A stretch of DNA of 64,000 nt, taken from assembly GCA_903901045.1 (NCBI GenBank), contig CAIUPP010000060.1:194661-258660 (forward strand), in the 5' to 3' direction. Below the pieces are notes generated by a model. It ran no database searches. It was not told the DNA's origin and saw nothing but the letters and a program-made list of their open reading frames with translations. The number at the start of each line of letters is the position of its first letter. The first letter of the stretch is position 1. Below are positions 55,695 to 64,000 of the stretch, one piece after another. A program made the translations under genes and the position numbers. The DNA is from an uncultured Planctomycetota bacterium. Lineage in GTDB: Bacteria; Planctomycetota; Brocadiia; CAIUPP01.

Positions 55695-57674
55695 CTATGC
55701 CTTCGTTTCCTCGGCGGGGGGCGGGCGCACGGCCCCGCCGTCCGGCGCGCGCTGTATCTCCTTGCCGGCGAGCAGATCGTCCACGTCGGAGGCGTACAGC
55801 ACCTCGTACTTCAGCAGCGCCTTGGCGGTGCATTCCACTTCGCTCTTGTGCTCCGTGATGATGTCCTTGGCCCGCGCATACGATGAACGGACCAGCGAGG
55901 CGATCTCTTCGTCAATCTTGAGGGCGGTCGCCTCCGAGCAGGGCCGGCCGTGCGTCTGGCCGTTGCCCATGAAGGACTCCTCCACCTCGTGATAGCTGAT
56001 GGGCCCGATGGCATCGCTCATTCCCCAGCGGCAGACCATCATGCGGGCGATATCGGTGGCCTGATCTAGGTCGCTCTGCGCGCCGGAGGTGATATCCTCG
56101 CAGAAGACCTCCTCGGCCACGCGCCCGCCAAGGCAGATGGCGATCTGCGCGATCATCCGCTTGCGCTGGATGTGGTAGCGGTCGCGCTCCGGCAGGGACA
56201 TGGTCATGCCAAGCGCCATCCCCTGGGGGATGATCGAGACCTTGTGAAGCGGCTCCGCACCGGGCATCAGCTTCGCGACAATGGCGTGGCCGCTCTCGTG
56301 ATAGGCGGTAATCTTCCGGTCCTCCTCGGTCATCTCGCGCGAGCGCCGCTGGCGGCCCCAGCGCACCTTGTCGCGCGCCTCCTCCATGTCGTCCATATCC
56401 ACGCCCTGCTTCCCCTTGCGCGTGGCGATCAGCGCGGCCTCGTTCATCAGCGCCTCCAGGTCCGCGCCGCTGAACGTGGGCGTTCCGCGCGCCACCGTGA
56501 GCAGGTCCACCGACGGGGCGAGCTTGTACTTGCGGGCGTGGACGCGCAGGATCGCTTCGCGGCCCCGGATGTCCGGCAGGTCCACGACGATCTGGCGGTC
56601 GAAGCGGCCGGGGCGCAGCAGCGCCGGGTCGAGCACGTCCGGGCGGTTGGTCGCGGCAATGACGATGATGTGATCGTCCGTCTCGAAGCCGTCCATCTCC
56701 ACGAGGATCGCGTTCAGGGTCTGCGCGCTCTCGGCGCTCGCGCCATGCAGGTCGATGGCGCGGCGGCGGCCGACGGCGTCAATCTCGTCCAGGAAGATGA
56801 TGCAAGGAGCGCTTTCCTTGGCCTGATGGAACAGGTCGCGGACGCGCGAGGCCCCGACGCCGACGAACATTTCGATGAAATCGGATCCGGAAATGCTGAA
56901 GAACGGCACTTCCGCCTCGCCCGCGATCGCCTTGGCCAGGAGCGTCTTGCCGGTGCCCGGAGGGCCGACCAGCAGCACGCCGCGGGGGATGCGCCCCCCC
57001 AGTCGGCGGAACTTGGAGGGGTTCTTGAGGAACTCCACCAGTTCTTCCACCTCTTCCTTGGCCTCGTCAATTCCCGCCACCTGCCCGAAAGTGACGTGTG
57101 ACTGCTCCTTGGTGTGGAGCCGGACGCGCGCTTTGCCGAAGGTGAGCACCCCCCCGGCCCCCCCGCTGGAGCGGAACTGCCGCGCCAGCAGATACCAGAG
57201 GATACCGACAATCACCAGGATCGGCAGCAGTTGCACCACGAGCACCTGCAGCAATTGGCTGCCGCGGTCATGCCCCCACTTCACCTGTTCCTTCGGGTCC
57301 GGGTGGGCGCTGTTGTAATCCTGAAGCATCTTGGAGATATCCTCGATCCAGGGCTCCAGGATGACCATGACGAACTCTTGTTCGCCGCCGGCCTGCGGGG
57401 CGCGGTACTTGCCCATGACGCTGTCCGGGCGCACTTCGACGGAGGCGATCTTGCCGCCCTTCAGTTGCTCGCTGAACTGGCTGAGGTCGATTTCGAGCCG
57501 CTTCGCCTTCTTGTTGTAGTAGACGAGCGCCCAAACGGCGATCATCACCGCGCAGAAGAAGAGCATGTACACGAAGAGGCCGGTGCCGGGGGCGGGACGC
57601 GGTGTCGGGGAACGGCCCTGCCCTTCGGGGCGCGGCGGCTGGTCGTCGAGCGGATTCTTCTCGTCGTCAGACAT
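55695..57674 (-). CDS. ftsH: ATP-dependent zinc metalloprotease FtsH
   Basis: 659 residues from ATG 57674 (GGGAG upstream); the frame from 57716 would add a leader that overlaps lptE. Two membrane helices are seen (about 32-52 and 144-163). Walker A GPPGTGKT is at 237-244 and Walker B IIFLDEID at 292-299, with the second region of homology [18 protein letters not shown]. The zinc site HESGH is at 459-463. It degrades membrane and regulatory proteins. The N-terminal 30 residues are unusually polar and Pro-rich. Confidence 0.97.
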   Translation of the reverse strand: MSDDEKNPLDDQPPRPEGQGRSPTPRPAPGTGLFVYMLFFCAVMIAVWALVYYNKKAKRLEIDLSQFSEQLKGGKIASVEVRPDSVMGKYRAPQAGGEQEFVMVILEPWIEDISKMLQDYNSAHPDPKEQVKWGHDRGSQLLQVLVVQLLPILVIVGILWYLLARQFRSSGGAGGVLTFGKARVRLHTKEQSHVTFGQVAGIDEAKEEVEELVEFLKNPSKFRRLGGRIPRGVLLVGPPGTGKTLLAKAIAGEAEVPFFSISGSDFIEMFVGVGASRVRDLFHQAKESAPCIIFLDEIDAVGRRRAIDLHGASAESAQTLNAILVEMDGFETDDHIIVIAATNRPDVLDPALLRPGRFDRQIVVDLPDIRGREAILRVHARKYKLAPSVDLLTVARGTPTFSGADLEALMNEAALIATRKGKQGVDMDDMEEARDKVRWGRQRRSREMTEEDRKITAYHESGHAIVAKLMPGAEPLHKVSIIPQGMALGMTMSLPERDRYHIQRKRMIAQIAICLGGRVAEEVFCEDITSGAQSDLDQATDIARMMVCRWGMSDAIGPISYHEVEESFMGNGQTHGRPCSEATALKIDEEIASLVRSSYARAKDIITEHKSEVECTAKALLKYEVLYASDVDDLLAGKEIQRAPDGGAVRPPPAEETKA

Positions 57675-57712
57675 CAAACCAACTCCCTTTCCTGCGGCCT
57701 GGGGCCGAGACG

Positions 57713-58267
57713 TCAAAAACCTTCCTGCATCTTTTCCACGATCTGCCGCGCTACGAATTCAAAGCTCCGCCGCGAGGCCATAGTGAACGTTTCGCCGCGT
57801 TGCACGACAAAGTCCGTGGGACGCGACAGCCCAGTCGCGCTGGCCAGCACGCGGCCGGTGCGCCGGTCCTTCCAGGTGAAGGACACCTTGATCTCCACGC
57901 GCTCGGACAGCACGTTGTCCTCCGAATCGCGCCACAGCACGCGCGGCTCGACCGCCGTGATGGTCGCCTTGAGGACCGAGTCGGCCCGGTCTTCATCCAG
58001 AATGTGCAGTGGCGTGGAGCGAAGCAACTCATCCTTCAGTATATCGGTCAGGTCGGACTCCATCGTGTAAGCAGGGAGAGGCCCCTGCGGAGTCTCCGAG
58101 TCGATGTTGTCCAGCTTCTTCGCTTCGCGCCAATAGGCCTCGTTCTCGGAGACTTGAATGTGGATGCTCTTGACGTCCGCGGGAAGGAGGAAGCCGGCGC
58201 GATAACCGCAGCCGGCGAGCATCGCCGCGCACAGGAGGAGCGCCAGGCAGAGGGCGGAGCGTTTCAT
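57713..58267 (-). CDS. lptE: LPS-assembly lipoprotein LptE-like
   Basis: 184 residues. A signal peptide with lipobox LAGC (Cys20) is followed by GYRAGFLLPADVKSIHIQVSENE, typical of the LptE (RlpB) fold, then a helix-strand core with ERVEIKVSFTWKDRRTGRVL and a C-terminal helix. LptE plugs the LptD channel that inserts LPS into the outer membrane. ATG 58267 overlaps the stop of the TPR gene (ATGA). Primary sequence of this family is weakly conserved, so the call leans on pattern and context. Confidence 0.8.
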   Translation of the reverse strand: MKRSALCLALLLCAAMLAGCGYRAGFLLPADVKSIHIQVSENEAYWREAKKLDNIDSETPQGPLPAYTMESDLTDILKDELLRSTPLHILDEDRADSVLKATITAVEPRVLWRDSEDNVLSERVEIKVSFTWKDRRTGRVLASATGLSRPTDFVVQRGETFTMASRRSFEFVARQIVEKMQEGF

Positions 58268-59847
58268 GGATGCGTCCCCCCTGTCGCGCCAAGCGCCTTC
58301 AGCCTCGCCTGCGCCTGCGGCGCCACGGAGGAGACCGGGAAGCTCCCGACCACCAGCGCGTAGTAGACTCCGGCGGCCTTCGGCTCATGGCGGCGCTCAT
58401 AGAATTTCGCGATGGCGGCCAGGTTCTCCGCCTGTTGTTCCTTGGTTGTGATCAACTGCTTGCGAGCCTCCTCGGCGAACATTCCCTGCGGCTCGTTGCG
58501 CAGGTAGAGCTCGAACTCGCTGCGCGCCTTGCCCAGCACATCCTCGCGGTCGCCGGCCAGGTCCGCGCTCTTCAAATCCGCCACGCCGCTGAAATACAGC
58601 GCGGCGGTGGCCCATTCGCTGCGCGGGTAGCCCTTCAGGAGCGAATCGAAGGTCTTCTTCGCCTCGTCATAATGACCCCAATCCAACTGGGCGCGTCCGA
58701 TGAACATCAGCGCGTCATCGGCCAGCGGGCCGTTCGGCTCGTCGGTCGTCACCGTCTCCATCACCGTGATCGCCCGGCTGCGCTTCCCCTGATCGCCCAG
58801 GAGCTGACCGATGTGGAACTCCCTCTGCACGACTTGCTGCAGCCGCGAGGTGGCGGGATACCCCTTCAGGAACACCTGAAACTCCTTGAACGCGCTCCAA
58901 TAGTCCCGGCTGCGGAAGAGCGACTCCGCGTAGTAGTAGGACGCGGTCTCCCCGGCCAGCGTGTTCTTGAACTCATGGCGGGCCGTGTTGAACAGGGACC
59001 GCGCTTCGTCGGGGCGCTCCTGGTACAGCAGCGTGGGAGCCATGTAAACGCGCATGTGGCGGACGTCGAGGTCGTTGAGGGCATCCTCCGCCAGGGGGAG
59101 ATACTCCTGCGCGGCGGTCGTCGTGGCATCGGTGCGCCCGGAGGTCGCCAGGGGCCGCAGCAGGGCAATGGCGCGGTCCAGACGCAGCAGGCTGGGCTGC
59201 GTGACCCGGCAGGCGATCAGGTCGCACATGGCGGCCAGAAGGCGCGCGTCATCCCGCGACGTCTCGGAGTACGCCCTGTCGGCGGCCGAGAGCGCGGAGT
59301 CGCGCGCGTCGTCGAAACGCTCCGCGATGAGCAATGTGCGCGCCTGTCGCATGATAGCCTCGTACAGCAGCGTCGGCGTCGGAGCGCCCTGCATCACCGG
59401 CACGAGCAGATCTTCCGCCCGTTGCGGATCGCGCTCGGCGAGTATCCCGACCTGATCCAACTGGAAGGAGACGACCTCTTCGAGATTGACGCCGGCCGGC
59501 TTCTGCATGAGCAGTTCGTTGCAGAGATGCACCGCGTTGCCCGGACGCCCCAGATGCGCCTCGCAACGGGCGAGGCCGAACTGCGCCTTGCCGGCAAAGG
59601 GGGAATCGGGGAAAAGCGCGTTGACTTTCGTGAAATATTCCGAGGCCGCCGCGTACTCTCCGCGCGTGAAAAGGCCCGCCGCGTATCCGTAAAGCCCCTG
59701 GTCCGATATCGCCGGAGGCTCTCCCATATTGATCCAACCGGCGTCGGCGTCCCACGTCCATTCCGCCCGCGCTTCGGTGGCGAGGCCGAAGTACAGGAAG
59801 AGGACGCCAAACGCCGAAACCAATGTGGTAACGCTAGTTATGCGCAT
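58264..59847 (-). CDS. Periplasmic TPR protein
   Basis: 527 residues from ATG 59847; an in-frame ATG at 59889 would precede the signal peptide by 14 residues. The signal peptide ends near ARA (about 29). The rest is a chain of TPR-type helix pairs, for example GLYGYAAGLFTRGEYAAASEYFTKVNALFPDSPFAGKAQFGLARCEAHLG and SLFRSRDYWSAFKEFQVFLKGYP. There is no lipobox, so it is not a BamD-type lipoprotein. The overlap with lptE suggests an envelope-assembly role. Exact partners are unknown. Confidence 0.8.
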   Translation of the reverse strand: MRITSVTTLVSAFGVLFLYFGLATEARAEWTWDADAGWINMGEPPAISDQGLYGYAAGLFTRGEYAAASEYFTKVNALFPDSPFAGKAQFGLARCEAHLGRPGNAVHLCNELLMQKPAGVNLEEVVSFQLDQVGILAERDPQRAEDLLVPVMQGAPTPTLLYEAIMRQARTLLIAERFDDARDSALSAADRAYSETSRDDARLLAAMCDLIACRVTQPSLLRLDRAIALLRPLATSGRTDATTTAAQEYLPLAEDALNDLDVRHMRVYMAPTLLYQERPDEARSLFNTARHEFKNTLAGETASYYYAESLFRSRDYWSAFKEFQVFLKGYPATSRLQQVVQREFHIGQLLGDQGKRSRAITVMETVTTDEPNGPLADDALMFIGRAQLDWGHYDEAKKTFDSLLKGYPRSEWATAALYFSGVADLKSADLAGDREDVLGKARSEFELYLRNEPQGMFAEEARKQLITTKEQQAENLAAIAKFYERRHEPKAAGVYYALVVGSFPVSSVAPQAQARLKALGATGGTHP

Positions 59848-59872
59848 AGACCTACCGCTCTCCCCGCATCGT

Positions 59873-60631
59873 TCAATGCGGAGTCGCAAGTTCCTTCCAG
59901 ATTAGCCTCTCCGTTCTGAGAGGCCTGCCCAAATGATACTGTATCTGCTCGCTAAATGCACGTCGAATTTCCTGAATCTGGCGCTCGCTCAAGCGCACGG
60001 TGGCCTGGGTTGGCCCTTCCCTGGCCGCCAGACGGCCGAGGATCGCCAGGGCGCCCCGGGAGATGGGGAAGGCGGCGGGGTACCCCGCCGAACAATCCCC
60101 GCAGAGAGCGCCGCCCGCCGCTGGAGTGAAGCGGGTTTCGCCTTGCAAAAGCCCGCCACAGTGCGCGCAATGCTCGGCCATGGGACCGCTTCCCAGCACG
60201 TCCAGGGCGCGCGCGGTGAACTGCAGGAGACGCCAATCCCGATCCTCGCCGCGGTTCAAGCCGCGAAGCAGCTCCAGCAGGAGGCCGAAGAGCGGCCCGT
60301 CCTCCGCGTTTTCGGAGGTGAATGCGAGGCAGAGTTCGTCCGCATACAGCGCGGCGGCGATGCGCTGCAGGTTGGCGTGGATGCCCGGGAAGTTCTCCTT
60401 GGTCTGGTACTCGGCCAGGATATGAAGCTGCCCCGCCCCTTTGGCGGCAATGACGAGATCGCAGTGGTTGATCAAGTCCAGCGGCACGCTGCCATCCTTG
60501 CGGGGGCGGCGCGACCCCTTGGCCAGGACGTGCACCTGCCCCATATCCGGCGTGAGCAGAGCCGCGACCTGGCTGGTCTCGCTGAAGTCGGTGCAGCGCA
60601 GGACGATGCCGGTTGTTCGGACGTAGGGCAC
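59873..60631 (-). CDS. recO: DNA repair protein RecO
   Basis: 252 residues from GTG 60631, 2 bases after the corC stop; this start places the OB-fold opening YVRTTGIVLRCTDFSETSQVAALLTPDMG at the N terminus. A zinc site CAHCGG...CGDC lies around 172-200, then a helical C-terminal part. RecO loads RecA on single-stranded DNA together with RecR and anneals strands. Its place beside ybeY and corC is frequent in bacteria. Confidence 0.92.
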   Translation of the reverse strand: MPYVRTTGIVLRCTDFSETSQVAALLTPDMGQVHVLAKGSRRPRKDGSVPLDLINHCDLVIAAKGAGQLHILAEYQTKENFPGIHANLQRIAAALYADELCLAFTSENAEDGPLFGLLLELLRGLNRGEDRDWRLLQFTARALDVLGSGPMAEHCAHCGGLLQGETRFTPAAGGALCGDCSAGYPAAFPISRGALAILGRLAAREGPTQATVRLSERQIQEIRRAFSEQIQYHLGRPLRTERLIWKELATPH

Positions 60632-60633
60632 GG

Positions 60634-61842
60634 CTACGCCTTCTCCATCGGTTGCGGGGCCTCGTCGAACGCGATTCCCACGCGGATGACGTGTCGCGCG
60701 TCGGCTTCCAGAACAGTGATGCGCGCCCCTCGAACTCTGAAGGACTCCCCTTTGGCCGGAATCTTGCCGAGCAGGCACATCGCCAGACCGCCGAGGGTGT
60801 CGTACTCCTCCTGCTCCGGCAGGTCAAAATTGAATTGCTCGTTGAACTCCTCGATGCGCATCACCGCGCGCACCTCGATGCTCTTCGCGTCCGTCCACTT
60901 GTAGAGCGGAGGCTCCTCGGAAGCGCTCTCATGCTCGTCGTGGATGTCCCCCAGAAGTTCCTCCACCACATCCTCCAGGGTCACGAGGCCGCTGGTGCCG
61001 CCGTATTCATCCAGGACGATACCCATGTGGACGCGCGTTCGCTGGAGCTCCTCCATCAGTATGGAGACGGTCTTGGTTTCGGGGACGAAGAACGGAGGGC
61101 GGACGATTTCCATCAGGGCGGCTTGATGCCACTTGTCCGTGGCGGCGTACGGAAGCAGGTCCTTGGCGTGGAGAACGCCGATGATCTGGTCGCGGTTCCC
61201 GCGGTGGACGGGGACGCGGCTGTAGCCGCTCTCTATGCAGATATGTGCGGCCTGCTGCAAGGTGGCGGTGTCGGCCACGGAGACCATGTCGGGACGGGGC
61301 GTCATGATTTCGCGCACATGGGTGTGGCGCAGGTGGACGGCCATGCGGAAGAGCTCGCGCGCGCCGGCGTCGGCGCTCTTCTGGGCTTCCGGGTCTGCCG
61401 GGGCGGGCGCGCCCGGCGCAGCGGGCGAGGGGGCGATCAATTGCGCGCGGATGGCGCGGAAAGGCTGCCGCACCAGCAGGTAGAGCGGCGGCACGAGGCG
61501 GATGGATATGAAATCGCTCAAGCGCCCTGCGGCGGCCTCGGGAATCAGCCAGAGAAGCGCCAGCACGAGCCCCCCCACAGCCCCCTTCTGCGGCCAGTCG
61601 GGAGCGACGGCGTAGAGGATGGCGACCATCGAGACCAGGAACAGCGTGCCGATGACCAGAAAACTGCTGATGACCAGTTCGCGCTCTTCCAGGCATTTCT
61701 CCACTCGCTGGCGGCGCAGGCGCGGGACGTCCAACTCCTCCAGCCGCGACCAGCGGAAGAGAATGAAAGCGCGCTCGGCGATGTAGAACATCAAGGCCGC
61801 CAACGCGAACAGAATGGCCAGGCCCAGGCTCAGGGAACTCAT
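60634..61842 (-). CDS. CorC/HlyC (CNNM-type) CBS-domain membrane protein
   Basis: 402 residues; the ATG at 61842 overlaps the ybeY stop. A DUF21-type membrane part (about 1-125, three hydrophobic segments) is followed by a Pro/Ala linker. Then comes a CBS pair (VREIMTPRPDMVSVADTATLQQAAHICIESGYSRVPVHRGNRDQIIGVLHAKDLL and TVSILMEELQRTRVHMGIVLDEYGGTSGLVTLEDVVEELLGDIHDEHE). A C-terminal CorC_HlyC domain lies at about 310-395. The family handles Mg2+/Co2+ transport or resistance. The hemolysin name of the family is historical. Confidence 0.9.
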   Translation of the reverse strand: MSSLSLGLAILFALAALMFYIAERAFILFRWSRLEELDVPRLRRQRVEKCLEERELVISSFLVIGTLFLVSMVAILYAVAPDWPQKGAVGGLVLALLWLIPEAAAGRLSDFISIRLVPPLYLLVRQPFRAIRAQLIAPSPAAPGAPAPADPEAQKSADAGARELFRMAVHLRHTHVREIMTPRPDMVSVADTATLQQAAHICIESGYSRVPVHRGNRDQIIGVLHAKDLLPYAATDKWHQAALMEIVRPPFFVPETKTVSILMEELQRTRVHMGIVLDEYGGTSGLVTLEDVVEELLGDIHDEHESASEEPPLYKWTDAKSIEVRAVMRIEEFNEQFNFDLPEQEEYDTLGGLAMCLLGKIPAKGESFRVRGARITVLEADARHVIRVGIAFDEAPQPMEKA

Positions 61843-62330
61843 CTTCTCTCCTTCTTCCCGCCGGCTTTTCCCACCGCGCGGCGGCGCGGGCGATTGCGGA
61901 CGTAATTCACTCCGGCATCCTTCAAAAGCGTCTCTTCCGCCGCATACATGCGCTTGCGGTCACCGGGCGAGTGGTCGTCGTAGCCCAGCAGATGAAGAAA
62001 CCCATGGGCGACGTACAGCGCCAGCTCTTCCTCCGGCGGAACGGAACGCGCCCGGGCCTCCGCCGCCGCGCGCGACGCGCAGACGATGATCTCGCCCACC
62101 GTCCCGTCCGGGCTGTCTCCCTCGCCCAGGGCGAACGCCAGCACGTCGGTGTCCCCTGAGCGTCCGGTGAAGCGGCGATTGAGATCCAGTATCTCCTCAT
62201 TCCCCACGACGGTCACGCTCAGCCGCGCTTTCTTCCACGCGGCCGGAGCGGCGGCGCGCAGCATGCGCCGCCAGAGCGCGCGCGCCGCGGGGAGCGCCTT
62301 CTGCCGGTTGGCGATGGCCACCTGGAGCAT
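61839..62330 (-). CDS. ybeY: Endoribonuclease YbeY
   Basis: 163 residues. It shows the LNRRFTGRSGDTDVLAFAL pattern and the zinc site HGFLHLLGYDDHSPGDRKRM: His, His and a third His one residue later than in the classical GYDH form, a variant seen in other bacteria. YbeY matures 16S rRNA 3' ends and takes part in ribosome quality control. A basic C-terminal tail (NRPRRRAVGKAGGKKERR) is longer than usual and may bind RNA. It follows the pgpH stop by 3 bases. Confidence 0.93.
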   Translation of the reverse strand: MLQVAIANRQKALPAARALWRRMLRAAAPAAWKKARLSVTVVGNEEILDLNRRFTGRSGDTDVLAFALGEGDSPDGTVGEIIVCASRAAAEARARSVPPEEELALYVAHGFLHLLGYDDHSPGDRKRMYAAEETLLKDAGVNYVRNRPRRRAVGKAGGKKERR

Positions 62331-62333
62331 GGA

Positions 62334-64000
62334 TCACTCCGCCGGAGCGGGATAACGGATGCGCGGATGCGAAATCGCCATGAGGCTTCGGCAGAGGCTG
62401 CGTTCGACCGCTCGAATGTCTGTGATGTTCATGCGGCAATCATCGAGTTGGCCATCCTCCAGCCGCTTCTCCACGATCGAGTGCACCAGCTTTTCGATGT
62501 GCGACGGGGAGGCGCGTTCCAGGCTCCGCGCCGCGGATTCGGCCGAATCGGCCAGCATCACGATGGCCGCTTCCGGGCTGTGCGGCTTTGAGCCGCGGTA
62601 GCGGAACGGTTCATCGGAAAGTCCCTCCCCCGCCGGGCCAGCGGCTTTCACCGCCTTGTTGTAGAAGAACTCCGTTGCGCAGGTCCCATGATGCTCGGAG
62701 ATGATCCGCCGGATCGAAGAGGGAACGCCGTACTCCGATGCGATCTCCGCGCCGTCGCGCGTGTGCGCCGTGAGGATCAGGGCGCTGAGCATCGGCTCCA
62801 GCCGGTCGTGCGGGCTGGGCTGGCCGGTCATGTTCTCCACGAAATACTCCGGGCGCGAAATCTTGCCGACATCATGCAGGTACCCGCCCGCGCAGGCCAG
62901 GAGCGCATTCGCGCCGATCTCCTCGGCGGCGACTTCGGCCATGTTGCTCACGAGCGTGCTGTGATGATAGGTGCCGGGCGCCTCCAGCGCCAGGCGTCGC
63001 AGAAGCGGCTGGTTCTGGTCGGTCCATTCGAAGAGCCGCAGGTCGGTGGCCACGTCGAAGGCGCGCTCGATGTAGGGCAGCGCGCCGGTCAGCACGGAGC
63101 CCGCGAGCAGGCTGCCCGCCAGCGCGGCAAGGGAGTTGGCGAACGGCAGAGGGACGGATTGAGCGGAGTTGGCCAGCTGCCCCTGCTGAATCGCCCACAT
63201 GGTCCAGACGACGACGGCCTGCGCCACCCCGGCAAAGAGGCCCGCTTCAAAGGCCTGGCTCCGGCGGCGGAGACGATAGATGACCATGACGCCGACGCAG
63301 GCGCCGACGGCCATGGGAATGGCGGCGGTGATGCCTCCCCCGGTCACCAACCCCGCCAGCACGGCGAGGAAGGAGGCGACGCCGATGGCGGCGGCGGGCC
63401 CGGCCATGACGCACAAACTCATGGCGGCCAGCACGATGGGAGTCCATTGCAGCGACGTCCCGAGTTGCTCGAACAGCCGCGCGAAGCCGAGGGTCAGCAG
63501 CGAGATCAGGTAGATGCCGAACACGCGGGTGTTGGAGCAGGTCAGTTCCGGCGCGACGTGAAAAGCGCCCACGGCCAGCAGCAGGAATCCGGCCACGAAC
63601 AGGCCGGTCAGTCCTGCCGCGCCCAGCAGCGTGTGCCTGAGATGGCGCGCCTCCCCTTCCAGGTCGCGCGACGCCGCCGGGCTGGCGTCGTATGCGATCT
63701 GCTCCGCCTCAATCTCGGCAATCGCCTCCGGTGTGGCGCGCTCTCCCTCCGCCAGCAGAATGCTCTTCCGGGGGATCAGCCGCAATTGGTCGGGGGCTTT
63801 CTCCTCCGCGGAGAGAATCGCCTCCGCCGTGGCGGCGGCGTCCAGCTTGAGCGTCGGCGTGGCGGCGTGCGTCAGAAGGTCCAGCACCGTCTCGTTGAAC
63901 TTCTCCGGCTTGCCCTGAAGGACCGGCAGCAGCTCCCCCTTCAGGAAATCGCGCAGGCTGGCGGGGTATTCGAGCACGAGGGCGACGCTGCGCCCGCTTT
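62334..64000 (-). CDS. 7TM-HD (PgpH-type) phosphodiesterase, 5'-truncated by the window end
   Basis: The frame stays open to base 64000, so the N terminus lies outside; the GTG at 63977 is internal. The visible 555 residues hold the end of the extracytoplasmic 7TMR-HDED domain (to about 105), about seven membrane helices (115-300), and a cytoplasmic HD domain. That domain has GTYHHSTLVSNMAEVAAEEIGANALLACAGGYLHDVGKISRPEYFVENM and ISEHHGT, with metal ligands H and HD intact. In Listeria and other bacteria PgpH cleaves c-di-AMP to pApA. With cdaA in the same strand run this is the likely hydrolase. Confidence 0.9.
   Translation of the reverse strand, partial: SGRSVALVLEYPASLRDFLKGELLPVLQGKPEKFNETVLDLLTHAATPTLKLDAAATAEAILSAEEKAPDQLRLIPRKSILLAEGERATPEAIAEIEAEQIAYDASPAASRDLEGEARHLRHTLLGAAGLTGLFVAGFLLLAVGAFHVAPELTCSNTRVFGIYLISLLTLGFARLFEQLGTSLQWTPIVLAAMSLCVMAGPAAAIGVASFLAVLAGLVTGGGITAAIPMAVGACVGVMVIYRLRRRSQAFEAGLFAGVAQAVVVWTMWAIQQGQLANSAQSVPLPFANSLAALAGSLLAGSVLTGALPYIERAFDVATDLRLFEWTDQNQPLLRRLALEAPGTYHHSTLVSNMAEVAAEEIGANALLACAGGYLHDVGKISRPEYFVENMTGQPSPHDRLEPMLSALILTAHTRDGAEIASEYGVPSSIRRIISEHHGTCATEFFYNKAVKAAGPAGEGLSDEPFRYRGSKPHSPEAAIVMLADSAESAARSLERASPSHIEKLVHSIVEKRLEDGQLDDCRMNITDIRAVERSLCRSLMAISHPRIRYPAPAE

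Overview
This is a 64-kb window from a GC-rich (about 60 % by eye) bacterial chromosome. The organism has an outer membrane, because the window carries an LptE-like lipoprotein, many Sec-exported periplasmic proteins and two HtrA-type proteins. It also has a c-di-AMP system, RecO/YbeY/FtsH housekeeping genes and PdxJ. The mix recalls deeply branching Gram-negative phyla (PVC group, Sumerlaeota, Hydrogenedentota and similar), but nothing in the sequence fixes the taxonomy. A single tRNA-Arg(TCT) gene is present. I saw no rRNA, CRISPR array, intact insertion sequence or replication origin.

Layout. (1) 1-9.4 kb: end of a sodium/solute symporter, a GH20 hexosaminidase, two DPM-type glycosyltransferases, a large GT-C/YfhO-like membrane protein, a DUF2304 protein and a sugar nucleotidyltransferase. 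A divergent intergenic region with a foldback repeat and two facing promoters then leads to plsY. (2) 9.4-15 kb: a lipoprotein made of short beta repeats, and a 1528-residue PAS plus coiled-coil protein with a long internal repeat. (3) 15.1-40 kb: the most unusual part, all on the + strand. It holds an ECF sigma factor, a zinc-binding anti-sigma factor and a secreted protein of unknown function. These are followed by seven exported CsgG/FlgO-like proteins and two HtrA relatives, one apparently catalytically dead. Four of the CsgG-like proteins are about 1050-residue paralogues with nearly identical N-terminal DNA and divergent C-terminal propeller-like parts. (4) 40-46.5 kb, - strand: tRNA-Arg, aspartate kinase, a NagB-like protein, a GlmU-like acyl/nucleotidyltransferase, GlmS and an HNH protein, which together look like an amino-sugar locus. 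(5) 46.7-50 kb, + strand: PEBP, tandem DUF1566 and duplicated LTxxQ (Spy-like) exported proteins. A 0.6-kb non-coding stretch follows, containing a 33-nt tRNA-Arg fragment. (6) 50.6-64 kb, - strand: one tightly packed run pgpH-ybeY-corC-recO-TPR-lptE-ftsH-folP-cdaA-ybbR-pdxJ-dapA-folE, with several ATGA overlaps.

How it may work together. The - strand run places both the synthase (CdaA) and the presumed hydrolase (PgpH-type HD protein) of c-di-AMP in one transcription unit, with envelope assembly, folate, PLP and lysine/DAP genes. The 15-40 kb block looks like an ECF-controlled periplasmic system built around an expanded CsgG-like family plus proteases and a catalytically dead protease relative. 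It lacks curli genes and lipoboxes, so it is probably not a curli exporter. Its function is unknown and it is my main candidate for an undescribed system.
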